64,000 nucleotides of DNA from an uncultured Clostridia bacterium (GTDB lineage Bacteria; Bacillota; Clostridia; Oscillospirales; Ruminococcaceae): NCBI GenBank assembly GCA_947632025.1, contig CANRNN010000007.1, positions 89,486 through 153,485 of the forward strand, in the 5' to 3' direction. Position 1 is the first letter of the stretch. Each line of letters starts with the position of its first letter. Below are positions 27,402 through 36,730 of the stretch, piece after piece. The notes under the pieces were generated by a model, which saw only the letters and a list, made by a program, of their open reading frames with translations, ran no database searches and was not told the origin of the DNA. The position numbers were made by a program, and so were the translations under genes.

Positions 27402-28541
27402 ATGAAAACAATCTTAAATTACTTGAAAAGCTATATCAAACACGTCGATAAATTCCTTATGGTAATGTGCCTTGGAATAACCGCGTTTGATATTTTCCTT
27501 ATGGCATCAATGAAAAAAACAGGGTTTATAAACGACGCCGCGCTGAAAACTCAGATAGTCGCGGCAATAATAGGAATTTTTGCGGCGTTTGTTATAAGCC
27601 TTATCGACTATAAATGGCTGGCAAAATATTGGTTCGTGTATGCGCCGGTGGCAGTGATACTGCAATTGCTGCTGTTTACGCCGCTCGGAGTAAAGCGTGA
27701 CGACGATATAGCGTGGCTGGATTTCAAGTTTTTCACGGTACAGCCGTCGGAGATACTTAAATTCGTGTTTATTATTACACTAGCAGTGCATATATTCAAA
27801 CTCGGCGACAAGCTTAATTCCTTTCCGCATTTTCTGGGAGTGTGCGTACACGCGTTTGTCCCTGCGGGGATAATTCTTATTCAGGGCGACGCGGGAAGCG
27901 CACTGGTATTTATGTTCATCTTCATATGTATGTTGTTTATAGGCGGGATCTCGTGGAAATATATCACGGCGGGTATACTTGCGGTTCCGGCGGTCGCTTA
28001 TGTCGCGTGGAATTATATCATGAAGGATCACCACAGAATGCGCATAAGGCTCCTGTTTGACAAGGAGCTTCAGCAGAAGGAAATTCAGAATATGTTCTAT
28101 CAGCAGCACAGAGGAACGATAGCACTCGGTTCGGGGCAGCTTACGGGACTGGGCTTTAACGCGGATAATTACACTTATACTTCCGAAATATACAACGACT
28201 ACGTTTTCGCGTATATAGGAATGACAATGGGATTTATAGGGTGTATGTGCGTGGTGATAGCACTGGCGGTAATATGCCTTATGGTGATGTCGAATGCTTC
28301 GGGAGCGCAGGATAAGCTCGGAAAGATGATATGTGTCGGAGTTTTCGCCACAATTTTCTTTCACTGTGTTATCAACATAGGAATGGTGCTTACTGTGGTG
28401 CCTGTAATAGGTATCCCGCTGCCGTTTATTTCACAGGGCGGCACGGTAATGATAATGATGCACGCTTGTATAGGATTGGTGCTTTCAGTGTCGGCTCACA
28501 AAGAAAAGCCGAAGCATATGTTCTATACGGAAAAAGACTGA
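27402..28541 (+). CDS. rodA: FtsW/RodA/SpoVE-family peptidoglycan glycosyltransferase (RodA-like)
   Basis: SEDS-family integral membrane enzyme that polymerises lipid II. 379 residues with about ten membrane spans. Family landmarks: DDIAWLDFKFFTVQPSEILKF after the second pair of spans (the conserved W-x-x-x and QPSE loop), GDAGSALVFMFIF, the long extracytoplasmic loop with HHRMRIRLLF, and the C-terminal GIPLPFISQGGT signature. The conserved functional aspartate is in QGDAGSAL. RodA rather than FtsW is a guess from length and the lone location; no cognate PBP gene is adjacent. Confidence 0.92.
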   Translation: MKTILNYLKSYIKHVDKFLMVMCLGITAFDIFLMASMKKTGFINDAALKTQIVAAIIGIFAAFVISLIDYKWLAKYWFVYAPVAVILQLLLFTPLGVKRDDDIAWLDFKFFTVQPSEILKFVFIITLAVHIFKLGDKLNSFPHFLGVCVHAFVPAGIILIQGDAGSALVFMFIFICMLFIGGISWKYITAGILAVPAVAYVAWNYIMKDHHRMRIRLLFDKELQQKEIQNMFYQQHRGTIALGSGQLTGLGFNADNYTYTSEIYNDYVFAYIGMTMGFIGCMCVVIALAVICLMVMSNASGAQDKLGKMICVGVFATIFFHCVINIGMVLTVVPVIGIPLPFISQGGTVMIMMHACIGLVLSVSAHKEKPKHMFYTEKD

Positions 28542-28587
28542 ATCCGCAGAATTTTTCACAATAAACAGACATTAAGGAGATACGACA

Positions 28588-29847
28588 ATGAGAGCGATAA
28601 GACGCGAGTTAAAAGATCTGTACTCCCCTGCCCGCCGAGAAACGGAGCTTAGGCGATTCCGCGCCGCGGAATGTGGTTTTGCGGACTATTTCGGAACGCT
28701 CGGAAACGCGAGATTTTTCTCTGCGCCCGCGAGAGCGGAGGTTTGCGGAACCCAGACCTACCACAACAACGGAAAGGTCATGGCGGCTTCCGTTGACGCT
28801 GATATAATTGCCGTAGCTGTGCCGAGAGATGATAATATTATTGTAATAAAGCCGGAACATTCCGATGAAATACGCGTGGAGCTGAATTCGCTTGAACCGG
28901 TCGAGGAGGAACGTAAAACTCCTGCCGCTGTAGTAAGAGGTATAGCACGCGGCTTTGGGAAATACGGTCATTCGGCAGGCGGATTCAATGCGTTCGTGAC
29001 TTCCGATATAGGAAAAAATTCAGCACTCGGCGAGAGAGCCGCGTTTGAAACTCTTATAGGGTCTATTTTCTGCCATTTGTACAACGAGGGGCAGATTCCG
29101 GCGGTGAAAATAGCTCAGGCGGCACAGTTTGCTGAGGAAAAATTCTATGGCGAGGCAGGTCCGCTTACCGACAAACTCGGCTGCGCGTGCGGAGGATTTG
29201 TCGCAATAGACTACCGCGACAGCGATACTCCGATAATAGAGCCTATACCGTTCAATCTGACTGATTTTAACCACGCTCTTTGTATTGTGGACGCAAAATG
29301 TCCCTCCGAAAATCCGAAAACACTTCAGAGGGAGTATGACACTATTCGTGAGGAAATGCGTGAGATAGCGGGATTTTTTGACTGCGAAACTCTCCGCTCG
29401 CTTGCGGCAGCTGATATTATGCTGAATATCAATGATCTGCGGCGGGAATTCGGTGACAGAGCCGTTATGAGGGCTATTCACTTTTTCTCGGAAAACGACA
29501 GAGTGGAAAGGTGTATCCATGCTCTAAAGAACGGACGGATTGAAGATTTCCTGAATGCCGTAAAAGAAAGCGGCGACAGCTCGTTCAAGTATTTACAGAA
29601 CGCTTACATGGAGGATAGGCTTCGGGAACAGCCGCTGGTAATAGCGATAAATTCCGCGGAACACTCGCTTCGCCGAAAAGGAGCGTGCCGTATACACGGC
29701 GACGGTTTCACGGGTGCGATAGAGGCGTTTGTTCCGCTTGAAGCGCTAAACGAATTCCGTATGAATATGGAAAAGGTATTCGGAAGCGGCTCGTGCAGAG
29801 TCCTCAATATCCGCCAGACGGGAGTGTGCGAAATACTTCTCGGCTAA
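28588..29847 (+). CDS. Galactokinase-like GHMP kinase family protein with altered catalytic motifs
   Basis: 419 residues, co-linear with galactokinase: N-terminal FFSAPARAEVCGTQTYHNNG equals the APGRxNxxGEHTDYNxG sugar-binding motif; the phosphate loop position reads DIGKNSALGERAAFETL instead of GSGLSSSAAFE; the C-terminal RIHGDGFTGAIEAFVP matches RxxGGGFGGxxxxLV. The Glu, His and Asp of GEHTD are replaced (GTQTY) and the serine-rich loop is rewritten, so normal galactokinase activity is doubtful. Good Shine-Dalgarno TAAGGAGAT. Lies 47 bp behind rodA and converges on hflX with a 4-bp overlap of the two stop regions. Confidence 0.85.
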   Translation: MRAIRRELKDLYSPARRETELRRFRAAECGFADYFGTLGNARFFSAPARAEVCGTQTYHNNGKVMAASVDADIIAVAVPRDDNIIVIKPEHSDEIRVELNSLEPVEEERKTPAAVVRGIARGFGKYGHSAGGFNAFVTSDIGKNSALGERAAFETLIGSIFCHLYNEGQIPAVKIAQAAQFAEEKFYGEAGPLTDKLGCACGGFVAIDYRDSDTPIIEPIPFNLTDFNHALCIVDAKCPSENPKTLQREYDTIREEMREIAGFFDCETLRSLAAADIMLNINDLRREFGDRAVMRAIHFFSENDRVERCIHALKNGRIEDFLNAVKESGDSSFKYLQNAYMEDRLREQPLVIAINSAEHSLRRKGACRIHGDGFTGAIEAFVPLEALNEFRMNMEKVFGSGSCRVLNIRQTGVCEILLG

Positions 29848-31064
29848 TCGGCGAGAAATTCCTCGCACTGCTTGATAAGGAGCTTATCGACAAGAGCGTC
29901 AGCGAGGATACCGCTTTCGGTGTATTCTTCCGAAAAGACCTTGCCGTTTTCGCGTATCTGCGAAAGCAGACCGCCCTTGTCATAAGGCAGGAGCAGTTTC
30001 ATTCGTCGTGAGGATTGAGGGAGATTTTTCGCGGTGACTTCAAGCAGACGGTCTATTCCTTCGTTTTTCAAGGCTGAAATTTTTACGGTGGAGTCGTCCT
30101 CCGGTATATTTTCGGAGAGCTTGTCGCATTTGTTGAGGACAGTGACGACGGGGATTTCTGACGCTCCGAGTTCGGAGAGGGTCTTTAGTGTGACCTCGGC
30201 TTTTTCGGCGGCTTCGGGGTCGGAAACATCACAGACGTGGAGGATTATATCCGCGCAGGCGGCTTCTTCAAGCGTTGACTTGAACGCCTCGACGAGATGG
30301 TGCGGCAGGCGGCGGATAAGTCCGACGGTGTCAACGAGGAGCAGGCTTCTGCCGTCGGGAAGCTCGATAGCACGAGAAGTGGGGTCGAGCGTCGCGAAGA
30401 GTTTGTCCTCGGCGAGGACTCCCGCATTGGTCAACAGATTAAGCAGCGTGGATTTTCCCGCGTTGGTATAGCCTACGATAGCTCCGACCTGAACGCTGTC
30501 TTTTCTGCGGTGCGCACGGGAATAGCTTCTGCGTTCCTCCAGTTCGCGGAGTTCTTCGGAAAGCTTGTCTATCCTGCGGCGAATATGGCGACGGTCGGTT
30601 TCAAGCTGAGTTTCACCGGGACCGCGGGTGCCGATACCTCCTCCAAGGCGTGAGAGGGACGCTCCTATTCCCATAAGACGCGGCAGGCGGTATTTGAGTT
30701 GGGCAAGCTCGACTTGAATTTTGCCCTCACGGGAAACGGCTCTGCCCGCGAAAATATCGAGAATGAGCATTGTACGGTCGATAACACGGACGCTGGTCGC
30801 GTCCTCGATATTCCTAAGCTGGGACGCGGAAAGCTCGCAGTCGAAAATCAATAAAGTAGCTCCGAGCCGCTCGGAAAGTTCCTTTATTTCTTCGAGTTTT
30901 CCCTCACCCACTACTGTGGCGGCTTCAAACGCTTCTCGTTTCTGGACAACGTGGGCGAGAGTTTCGGCGCCTGCCGTTGCGGCGAGTTCGGAAAGCTCGT
31001 CAAGGGAGCTTTCGGGGTCATATTCGCCGATATCGGCTGCTATCAAAACGGCTTTTTCTTCCAT
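29844..31064 (-). CDS. hflX: GTPase HflX
   Basis: Ribosome-associated GTPase implicated in rescue of stalled 50S/70S ribosomes under stress. N-terminal glycine-rich HflX domain with DCELSASQLRNIEDATSVRVIDRT and GTRGPGETQLETDRR; G-domain with G1 GYTNAGKSTLLN, G3 DTVGLIRRLPHHLVEAF, G4 NKCDKL. 406 residues. Strong promoter at 31109-31137. Overlaps the convergent galactokinase-like gene by 4 bp with no terminator between, so read-through antisense RNA is likely. Confidence 0.97.
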   Translation of the reverse strand: MEEKAVLIAADIGEYDPESSLDELSELAATAGAETLAHVVQKREAFEAATVVGEGKLEEIKELSERLGATLLIFDCELSASQLRNIEDATSVRVIDRTMLILDIFAGRAVSREGKIQVELAQLKYRLPRLMGIGASLSRLGGGIGTRGPGETQLETDRRHIRRRIDKLSEELRELEERRSYSRAHRRKDSVQVGAIVGYTNAGKSTLLNLLTNAGVLAEDKLFATLDPTSRAIELPDGRSLLLVDTVGLIRRLPHHLVEAFKSTLEEAACADIILHVCDVSDPEAAEKAEVTLKTLSELGASEIPVVTVLNKCDKLSENIPEDDSTVKISALKNEGIDRLLEVTAKNLPQSSRRMKLLLPYDKGGLLSQIRENGKVFSEEYTESGILADALVDKLLIKQCEEFLAD

Positions 31065-31108
31065 AATTTCTCCTTAAAAATCAAGTTCAAATATAACGCT
31101 ATGCGTTT

Positions 31109-31137
31109 ATTATACCAAATTTTGCTTGCTTTGTCAA
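31109..31137 (-). promoter_or_regulatory. Sigma-A promoter of hflX
   Basis: Minus strand: -35 TTGACA (31137-31132), 17-bp spacer, -10 TATAAT (31114-31109). Confidence 0.87.
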
Positions 31138-31167
31138 GCAGAAAAAAATACAGTTACTCTTCACTTT

Positions 31168-31199
31168 TCACTGTGTACTGTAAACTGTCAAAAGGGGTG
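31168..31199 (+). repeat. CACTGT/ACTGTAAACTG repeat upstream of nadB, shared with ssrA leader
   Basis: A run of TTCACTG-TGTACTG-TAAACTG then TCAAAAGGGGT. Nearly the same run, one unit longer, precedes the tmRNA gene at 59414-59452, including the AAAAGGGGT end. Here the end provides the nadB Shine-Dalgarno. Function unknown. Confidence 0.6.
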
Positions 31200-31205
31200 G
31201 ACATT

Positions 31206-32705
31206 TTGAAATTTAAAAAATATGACGTTATAATCGTCGGGACGGGCATTTCGGGAATTTACACGGCGCTGAATCTTGACGAGGAAGCGAATGTTCTTAT
31301 GCTGTCAAAAAAGGAGCTGACACTGTGTAATTCCGCTCTGGCACAGGGTGGAGTTGCCGCCGTTATGGACAAGGATAACGACAATCAGGAGTTGCACATC
31401 AGGGACACACTCATTGCGGGACAGTACAAGAACAATCTCGACAATGTGAAAATTCTAGTCGAACAGGGTCCGAACGACGTTAAGCGTCTTGCGGACGTTT
31501 ATGGCGTGGATTTTGACAGAAACGCTGACGGGTCGCTGGCACTTACGCTTGAAGGCGGTCACTCCCGCCGACGCATAGCTCACCATAAAGATACCACAGG
31601 CTTTGAGATAGAAACAAATCTTATTGAACAGGTGCAGAAACTTAAAAACGTAAGCGTGATAAATCACTCGGTTCTGTGCCGTCTGGAGCGCCGTGACGGA
31701 ATGTTCTTTGCTGACATTATCGTAAACGATGAAAACGACCGCGAGCTTAGGCACGAGTATTACTGCTCGAAAAATGTCGTCCTCGCGACGGGCGGTATAG
31801 GCAGAGTTTACGATTACACGACAAATTCCGCTATCGCGACCGGCGACGGTATTCAGCTTGCGTATAATCTCGGTGCGAAGATAGCAAACCTCTCATACGT
31901 CCAGTTCCACCCGACGGCGTTCGCGGACAGGAAAAATCAGGAATGTTTTCTCATTTCCGAAGCCGTCCGAGGAGAGGGAGCGTATCTTCTCAACTGCAAT
32001 AAAGAGCGTTTTATGCCGAATTACGAGCCCGAACGAAAAGAGCTTGCCCCGCGTGACGTAGTTTCCTCGTGCATAATGCAGGAAGAAAAGAAAACAGGCT
32101 CGAATGAATTCTGGCTTGATATTTCCTACAAAGACCCCGAATTTGTCAAGAACCGCTTTCCGATGATATACAAAAACGTCCTCGAAAAGGGATATGATAT
32201 GACCAAGGAGCCTATCCCCATCTACCCGTGTCAGCACTACCTTATGGGCGGCATAAACGTCGACGGAAAGGGCGCTACAAATATCGAGGGACTGTATGCG
32301 GCAGGAGAATGTTCGCATACGGGCGTTCACGGAAAAAATCGTTTAGCGTCGAATTCCCTGCTGGAGGCGCTTGTGTTCTCGCGGCTTATAGCTGAGGATA
32401 TAAATTCCCGCCTTGACAAAAATTCCACTTCCGAAATCGAATACGATATGCCCGAACCCGACAAATTCACAGAGGAAGTCCCGAAAGGGATAGCCGCGGA
32501 AGTCCGCCACATAATGCAGAGCGCTTATTTCGTGTTCCCGAATTATCCCGAAGCCGAAAAGGGTCTGAAACGAATTACCGAGCTTAAAAATATGCTCGAC
32601 AAGGGTGGATTCAAAATAACGTCCGAATTTGTCGAAACCAAATCGCTGGTTACTGTGGCTTATATCATTCTTACCGAAGTGCTTGAAAGGAAAGACGAAA
32701 AATGA
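31206..32705 (+). CDS. nadB: L-aspartate oxidase
   Basis: FAD enzyme that oxidises L-aspartate to iminoaspartate, first step of de novo NAD synthesis. N-terminal dinucleotide motif DVIIVGTGISGIYTALNL, substrate and FAD motifs LAQGGVAAV, EGGHSRRRI, VLATGGIGRVYDYTTN, LSYVQFHPTAF, GEGAYLLN, and C-terminal GLYAAGECSHTGVHGKNRLASNSLLEALVF. About 499 residues. Start is a TTG at 31206 with AAAGGGG upstream; the frame is open far upstream but that part is antisense to hflX. Overlaps nadC by 4 bp. No nadA is nearby. Confidence 0.96.
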   Translation: MKFKKYDVIIVGTGISGIYTALNLDEEANVLMLSKKELTLCNSALAQGGVAAVMDKDNDNQELHIRDTLIAGQYKNNLDNVKILVEQGPNDVKRLADVYGVDFDRNADGSLALTLEGGHSRRRIAHHKDTTGFEIETNLIEQVQKLKNVSVINHSVLCRLERRDGMFFADIIVNDENDRELRHEYYCSKNVVLATGGIGRVYDYTTNSAIATGDGIQLAYNLGAKIANLSYVQFHPTAFADRKNQECFLISEAVRGEGAYLLNCNKERFMPNYEPERKELAPRDVVSSCIMQEEKKTGSNEFWLDISYKDPEFVKNRFPMIYKNVLEKGYDMTKEPIPIYPCQHYLMGGINVDGKGATNIEGLYAAGECSHTGVHGKNRLASNSLLEALVFSRLIAEDINSRLDKNSTSEIEYDMPEPDKFTEEVPKGIAAEVRHIMQSAYFVFPNYPEAEKGLKRITELKNMLDKGGFKITSEFVETKSLVTVAYIILTEVLERKDEK

Positions 32706-33541
32706 TGCTTTTACCGTTTTATGTTGACGATATTATCAAGACCGCCCTCTCGGAGGATATAAACTATATCGACAGCACGACAGATCTGCTTATTAACGAG
32801 GAAAGCCGCTCCGACGCTTATTTTATGTCTAAAGCCGACGGCGTAGTCTGCGGTATAGAGATAGCCGCGAGAGTTTTTGAAATGCTCGATCCCGATATTG
32901 AATTTGAGATCCTCAAAAAAGACGGCGAAAAAGTCGCAAAGGGCGATATTATCGCGAATATTTCGGGAAAAACACGCGCTATGCTGAAAGCGGAACGCAC
33001 AGCGCTGAACATTCTCCAGCATATGAGCGGGATAGCGACTTACACGAACAAATGCGTGGAGCTTGTAAAAGGCACGAACGCTTCCATTACCGACACGCGG
33101 AAAACGCTTCCGGGGCTTCGCGCACTGCAAAAATATGCAGTAACAGTGGGCGGCGGACGAAATCATCGTTTCAACCTCACGGACGCAGCAATGCTTAAGG
33201 ACAACCACATCGACGCTTACGGCGGGATAACCGCGGCGGTTACGGAGCTTCGGAAAAAAGCGGGGCATATGCTGCAAATCGAGGTTGAAACGCGAAATCT
33301 CGACGAGGTACGCGAGGCTCTTGCGGTCGGGGTGAATGTGATTATGCTGGACAATATGTCCCCCGACGTAATGCGCGAGGCTTGCGGTATCATTGCGGGC
33401 AAGGCGAAAACCGAGGCTTCGGGGAACGTTACTCTCGAAAATATCCGCGAAGTCGCCGAAACGGGCGTGGATATAATCTCGCTTGGGGCGCTTACTCACA
33501 GTGTGAAGGCGTTTGATATTTCAATGAAGTGGAAAAAATAA
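32702..33541 (+). CDS. nadC: Nicotinate-nucleotide diphosphorylase (carboxylating)
   Basis: Quinolinate phosphoribosyltransferase, third step of de novo NAD synthesis. Motifs: EDINYIDSTTDLL at the N-terminus, KAERTALNILQHMSGIAT, TDTRKTLPGLRALQKYAVTVGGGRNHRFNL, DAAMLKDNHI, EVETRNLDEV, NVIMLDNMSP and ISLGALTHSV. 279 residues, normal. Coupled to nadB by a 4-bp overlap. Confidence 0.97.
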   Translation: MMLLPFYVDDIIKTALSEDINYIDSTTDLLINEESRSDAYFMSKADGVVCGIEIAARVFEMLDPDIEFEILKKDGEKVAKGDIIANISGKTRAMLKAERTALNILQHMSGIATYTNKCVELVKGTNASITDTRKTLPGLRALQKYAVTVGGGRNHRFNLTDAAMLKDNHIDAYGGITAAVTELRKKAGHMLQIEVETRNLDEVREALAVGVNVIMLDNMSPDVMREACGIIAGKAKTEASGNVTLENIREVAETGVDIISLGALTHSVKAFDISMKWKK

Positions 33542-33556
33542 ATTTGGGAGGAAATT

Positions 33557-33814
33557 ATGGACGAAATTGAATTCAGATACGACACGCAGCTGCTTATCGA
33601 CGGCGAAAACCTCGACGAGGACGAGATTGACGAGTATATCCGCTCGCATTTTGAGGGGGATTCGCTGCTGGTGGTGGCGGACGACGACGTTGCAAAGCTG
33701 CATTTTCACACTAACGAGCCGTGGAAAATTCTTGAATACTGCCGAACGCTTGGAGAAATTTATGATATTGTCGTAGAAGATATGGTTAGGCAGGCACGCG
33801 GCGAAAAAGGCTGA
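33557..33814 (+). CDS. Small protein resembling the C-terminal domain of FakA (DAK2/YloV)
   Basis: 85 residues. The stretch EFRYDTQLLIDGENLDEDEI, then EGDSLLVVADDDVAKLHFHTNEPWKILEYCRTLGEIYDIVVEDM, matches the C-terminal fatty-acid kinase FakA/YloV domain (GDSLVVVGDDxxxKVHVHTNxPGxVLEYxxxxGxLxxIxIxNM). The kinase domain and the middle region are absent. GGGAGGAAATT precedes the ATG. Starts 15 bp after nadC, probably cotranscribed. It could be a stand-alone regulatory or lipid-carrier partner; that role is inference. Confidence 0.8.
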   Translation: MDEIEFRYDTQLLIDGENLDEDEIDEYIRSHFEGDSLLVVADDDVAKLHFHTNEPWKILEYCRTLGEIYDIVVEDMVRQARGEKG

Positions 33815-33834
33815 TATGAAAACTCAATAAAAAA

Positions 33835-33858
33835 GGGGCGGTACTTTCGTACCGCCTT
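33835..33858 (-). terminator. Terminator between the FakA-C-like gene and the anti-sigma-like gene
   Basis: GGCGGTAC (33837-33844) pairs with GTACCGCC (33849-33856) around TTTC. On the minus strand it is followed by CCTTTTTTATT, so it mainly ends the 33893-36730 gene; it may also work for the plus strand. Confidence 0.9.
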
Positions 33859-33892
33859 AAATTATATATTATGAGCAAAATGAGAGGTTATA

Positions 33893-36730
33893 TCAATATC
33901 TTTTTCCGGGGAACGTGACAGTGCAGGTCACCGCAAACGTGCCACCGGGAAGGGTCTGACCGAGAACCGTTCCTGCGGTTATGCGGTCGCCCTCGGAGAA
34001 ATCAGAGATGTTGCTTAAATCGAAGATAAAGTAATATCTTCCGTCATCGCCAAGAATGACAAACTTGCCGCCGCCGTCATCAAATTTGCTAACATAGTCT
34101 ATTGTTCCCGTTGCGGGAGCGTAAACCTTTGAACCGGGCGCTGCTGTGAAACTGTACCCGTAATACAGAGCATAGTAATTATACGGGCAATATTCCATGG
34201 CGGTGATATTCTCACCGAACATTTTTGGGTCGAGGTTCGGCTTTAAGATGTGGTCGTAGTTTTGGGTTTCGGAACTTGTTATTCCGTATGCATAAATAGC
34301 CTCGGTTTCCCAGATGTAATCCATAAGCTCGTGCGTCTGACCCGCGTCGGTTATAACCGCATGATTGTTTACAAATGCAAGCTTTTCGGACGATTCGGCA
34401 TACCGCTTGTATACAATATCATTGTTTACGTCGTAAATTACCATTCTGTCGGTTGATGCAATGATAAATTCCCTTGTGCCGTCTTTGTTCAAATCCTCAA
34501 GAATAAGCTCGTAGGGAGACTTAACAATCGACGGTTCAACGGATACTGCGGAGGAAGTAACCTTGCGCTCCTCAAAGGAAGACATAAAGTACTCAGAGCC
34601 CGGAATATCGTTGCGGTAAAGCCCGTCTTCGCGAAGCTCAAAATGCGTATCGGCGGTTTCGTTGGTGGTGAATTTAATACCGCCGCTCGGCAGTGTGCCT
34701 TTATGGATTTCTTCGGGTTTGGCTTCCGCTTTCATAGCGTTTAATGCTTTTTTGTCAAGCGGCGTGTATTCACCGTTGTTCACAAGGCAAAGCTGTCCGT
34801 TTTGAATTTCAAGATTTTCGGGGATTTTTCTGGTGATTTTCACCGTGGAGCTGTAAATAAAGAGTATTTTGTAATCCGCTCCGGAGGTTGTCACAACAAG
34901 CTCGCGCTTGCTGTCGCCGTCAACGTCGGCAAGGTATACCATAACTATTCCTTTGCTGGTGTAGAAAAGATTTTCCTCATGACCCTTAAGGCTGATGCTT
35001 TCGGGATAGGTTTCGTCCAGACCTATTCTGACAGCTTGCCCGTCGTCAAGCGTTAGCTCAATATTGTTTCCTTTAGGCAAATCTTCCTCGTAACGGTTAA
35101 ATACGGTCTTTACCGAAGAATCCGAGGGATTTTCCGTTTGCTCTGCAACATCCAAGTAGTTTTCAAGCGGAGTGTATTTGTCGCCCGAATGCACGCAAAG
35201 ATTATCGCCGTAAACGCAAAGTTCATCGTCTTTGTCAATTTCGCTGGTGAAATTCTGCGTTTCGCTGTGAACGTAAACCTTATAGGTATCGCCTGCGGGA
35301 TTTTCGGCGCAGACCATTTCCCGCTTTCCGTCGCCGTCAAAGTCGTAAAGGTAAATAGCGCAAATTTTATCAACACCAAGGCTCTTGTAGATATTTGTGT
35401 CCATATCCATTATGGTCATTCCGCCCTCCGGGGATGTTTTATAATAGTAACGGTCGCCGACGTTCGCTTTAAACTCAATCCAATCGTCAACGCACTTTCC
35501 GTTGTCATAGAACACCGTCGCGGTTTTCGCATTTCTGTCGGGAACATAGTCGCGAAGTTCGTCAAGCACGTCGTTCAGATCCGAATCCAGATAGCTCCTC
35601 GGCAGGTAAATTACGGCGTTCGCGTAGCCGTTCCATACGTCGGCTGTTCTCTTGAGGTACATAATCCATTCCGAGCCCTCCGTAAACGGGGCGAATATTA
35701 TTCCGCTCTCGAATTTGTAACTCAGATTTTGACCGCCGTCGGACACAAAGCACGGTCCGTAAACCGTTATAACCTCGCCCTCGGAAACCTCAACTGTGCC
35801 GCCTAAAACCTCGTCCACGCAGAAGTTGTTTTGCATACCGACGCGCTCTGTGTTTTCGTCTGCGGGAGCGTTGGGGTCAGTGGGCTGGCAGGGTCTGCCG
35901 ACAAAGTGCCCATAAACCACCGCGTCATATTTGCCCAATTCTAGGTCATAGAAAAAGGCAATGGAGTCCGTTGAAGCGGGCTTGTCAAGCGGATTACGCG
36001 TCAAATTGTTGTAATCGCCCGTGAAGAAGTACGCCCCGCCTGCGCCCTCCGACAGCGTGGACATTGTAAGCAATGCCGTGACCGTGGTTTCGTTCGGGTT
36101 AGTGAAGGAATATTCATTAAAATACAGCTTGTTATCGCGAAGCTCAAGCCGACAGCCGTTCGAACCTGTCGTCGCAACAGTGTAAAACTTGTTGTTCTTT
36201 ACATCGTATACACTGGCACAATCCAAGGATAAACCCGTAGGCAATGACCAGTTATACGCAATCTCGCGATTATCGTCGCCGTTTAAGTCAACCGTGTAAA
36301 CGGAGGTTATCGGCATTCCGGAGCCTACATAATGCTCGAAATTTTTGCCTATCTCGGTAATCGCGGTCTGCGAGCAGACGAAATCAAGCTCCGGAAATTC
36401 CTCCAGCTTGAAATTCTTCACGGGGTCGCCGTCGCCTGCATAATCGGAGAGGTCGAAAACCTGCTCCGCGTCGGACGGCTCAAAAAAATCCACGGAGCTG
36501 TTATCCGAAGTGTTTCCGTCGTTAGGTTCTATAAGTGCGCCCCGACTTTTGAGGTAATTTGTGATAAAAACGGCTGCGCCCGCCACAAGAACCGCGCAGG
36601 CAGCTGTAGAAAGAACAGCCTTAAGCGGAAAATTATATTTTTTCTTATTTGAAAAAGATTTAGGCGCGGCTTCGTAAATAAATTTCTCATCTATTTCCTG
36701 TAATGAATCGAACAGATCTTCGTTTTTCAT
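33893..36730 (-). CDS. Giant putative anti-sigma/sensor protein: membrane anchor, calcium-loop repeats, degenerate M23 domain
   Basis: 945 residues. A short basic cytoplasmic N-terminus (1-32), one span (about 35-57, LKAVLSTAACAVLVAGAAVFI) and about 885 residues outside. At least four FG-GAP/VCBS-like D-x-[DN]-x-D loops followed by RE: VDLNGDDNREI near 147, YDFDGDGKREM near 460, ADVDGDSKREL near 600, EDLNKDGTREF near 744. The C-terminal 90 residues (KVYAPATGTIDYVSKFDDGG, GDRITAGTVLGQTLPGG) follow the M23/LytM fold, but HxGxD reads YYGYS and HxH reads FIFD, so zinc ligands are missing. It overlaps the ECF sigma gene by 4 bp, which suggests an anti-sigma role in sensing the wall or calcium. Confidence 0.82.
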   Translation of the reverse strand: MKNEDLFDSLQEIDEKFIYEAAPKSFSNKKKYNFPLKAVLSTAACAVLVAGAAVFITNYLKSRGALIEPNDGNTSDNSSVDFFEPSDAEQVFDLSDYAGDGDPVKNFKLEEFPELDFVCSQTAITEIGKNFEHYVGSGMPITSVYTVDLNGDDNREIAYNWSLPTGLSLDCASVYDVKNNKFYTVATTGSNGCRLELRDNKLYFNEYSFTNPNETTVTALLTMSTLSEGAGGAYFFTGDYNNLTRNPLDKPASTDSIAFFYDLELGKYDAVVYGHFVGRPCQPTDPNAPADENTERVGMQNNFCVDEVLGGTVEVSEGEVITVYGPCFVSDGGQNLSYKFESGIIFAPFTEGSEWIMYLKRTADVWNGYANAVIYLPRSYLDSDLNDVLDELRDYVPDRNAKTATVFYDNGKCVDDWIEFKANVGDRYYYKTSPEGGMTIMDMDTNIYKSLGVDKICAIYLYDFDGDGKREMVCAENPAGDTYKVYVHSETQNFTSEIDKDDELCVYGDNLCVHSGDKYTPLENYLDVAEQTENPSDSSVKTVFNRYEEDLPKGNNIELTLDDGQAVRIGLDETYPESISLKGHEENLFYTSKGIVMVYLADVDGDSKRELVVTTSGADYKILFIYSSTVKITRKIPENLEIQNGQLCLVNNGEYTPLDKKALNAMKAEAKPEEIHKGTLPSGGIKFTTNETADTHFELREDGLYRNDIPGSEYFMSSFEERKVTSSAVSVEPSIVKSPYELILEDLNKDGTREFIIASTDRMVIYDVNNDIVYKRYAESSEKLAFVNNHAVITDAGQTHELMDYIWETEAIYAYGITSSETQNYDHILKPNLDPKMFGENITAMEYCPYNYYALYYGYSFTAAPGSKVYAPATGTIDYVSKFDDGGGKFVILGDDGRYYFIFDLSNISDFSEGDRITAGTVLGQTLPGGTFAVTCTVTFPGKRY

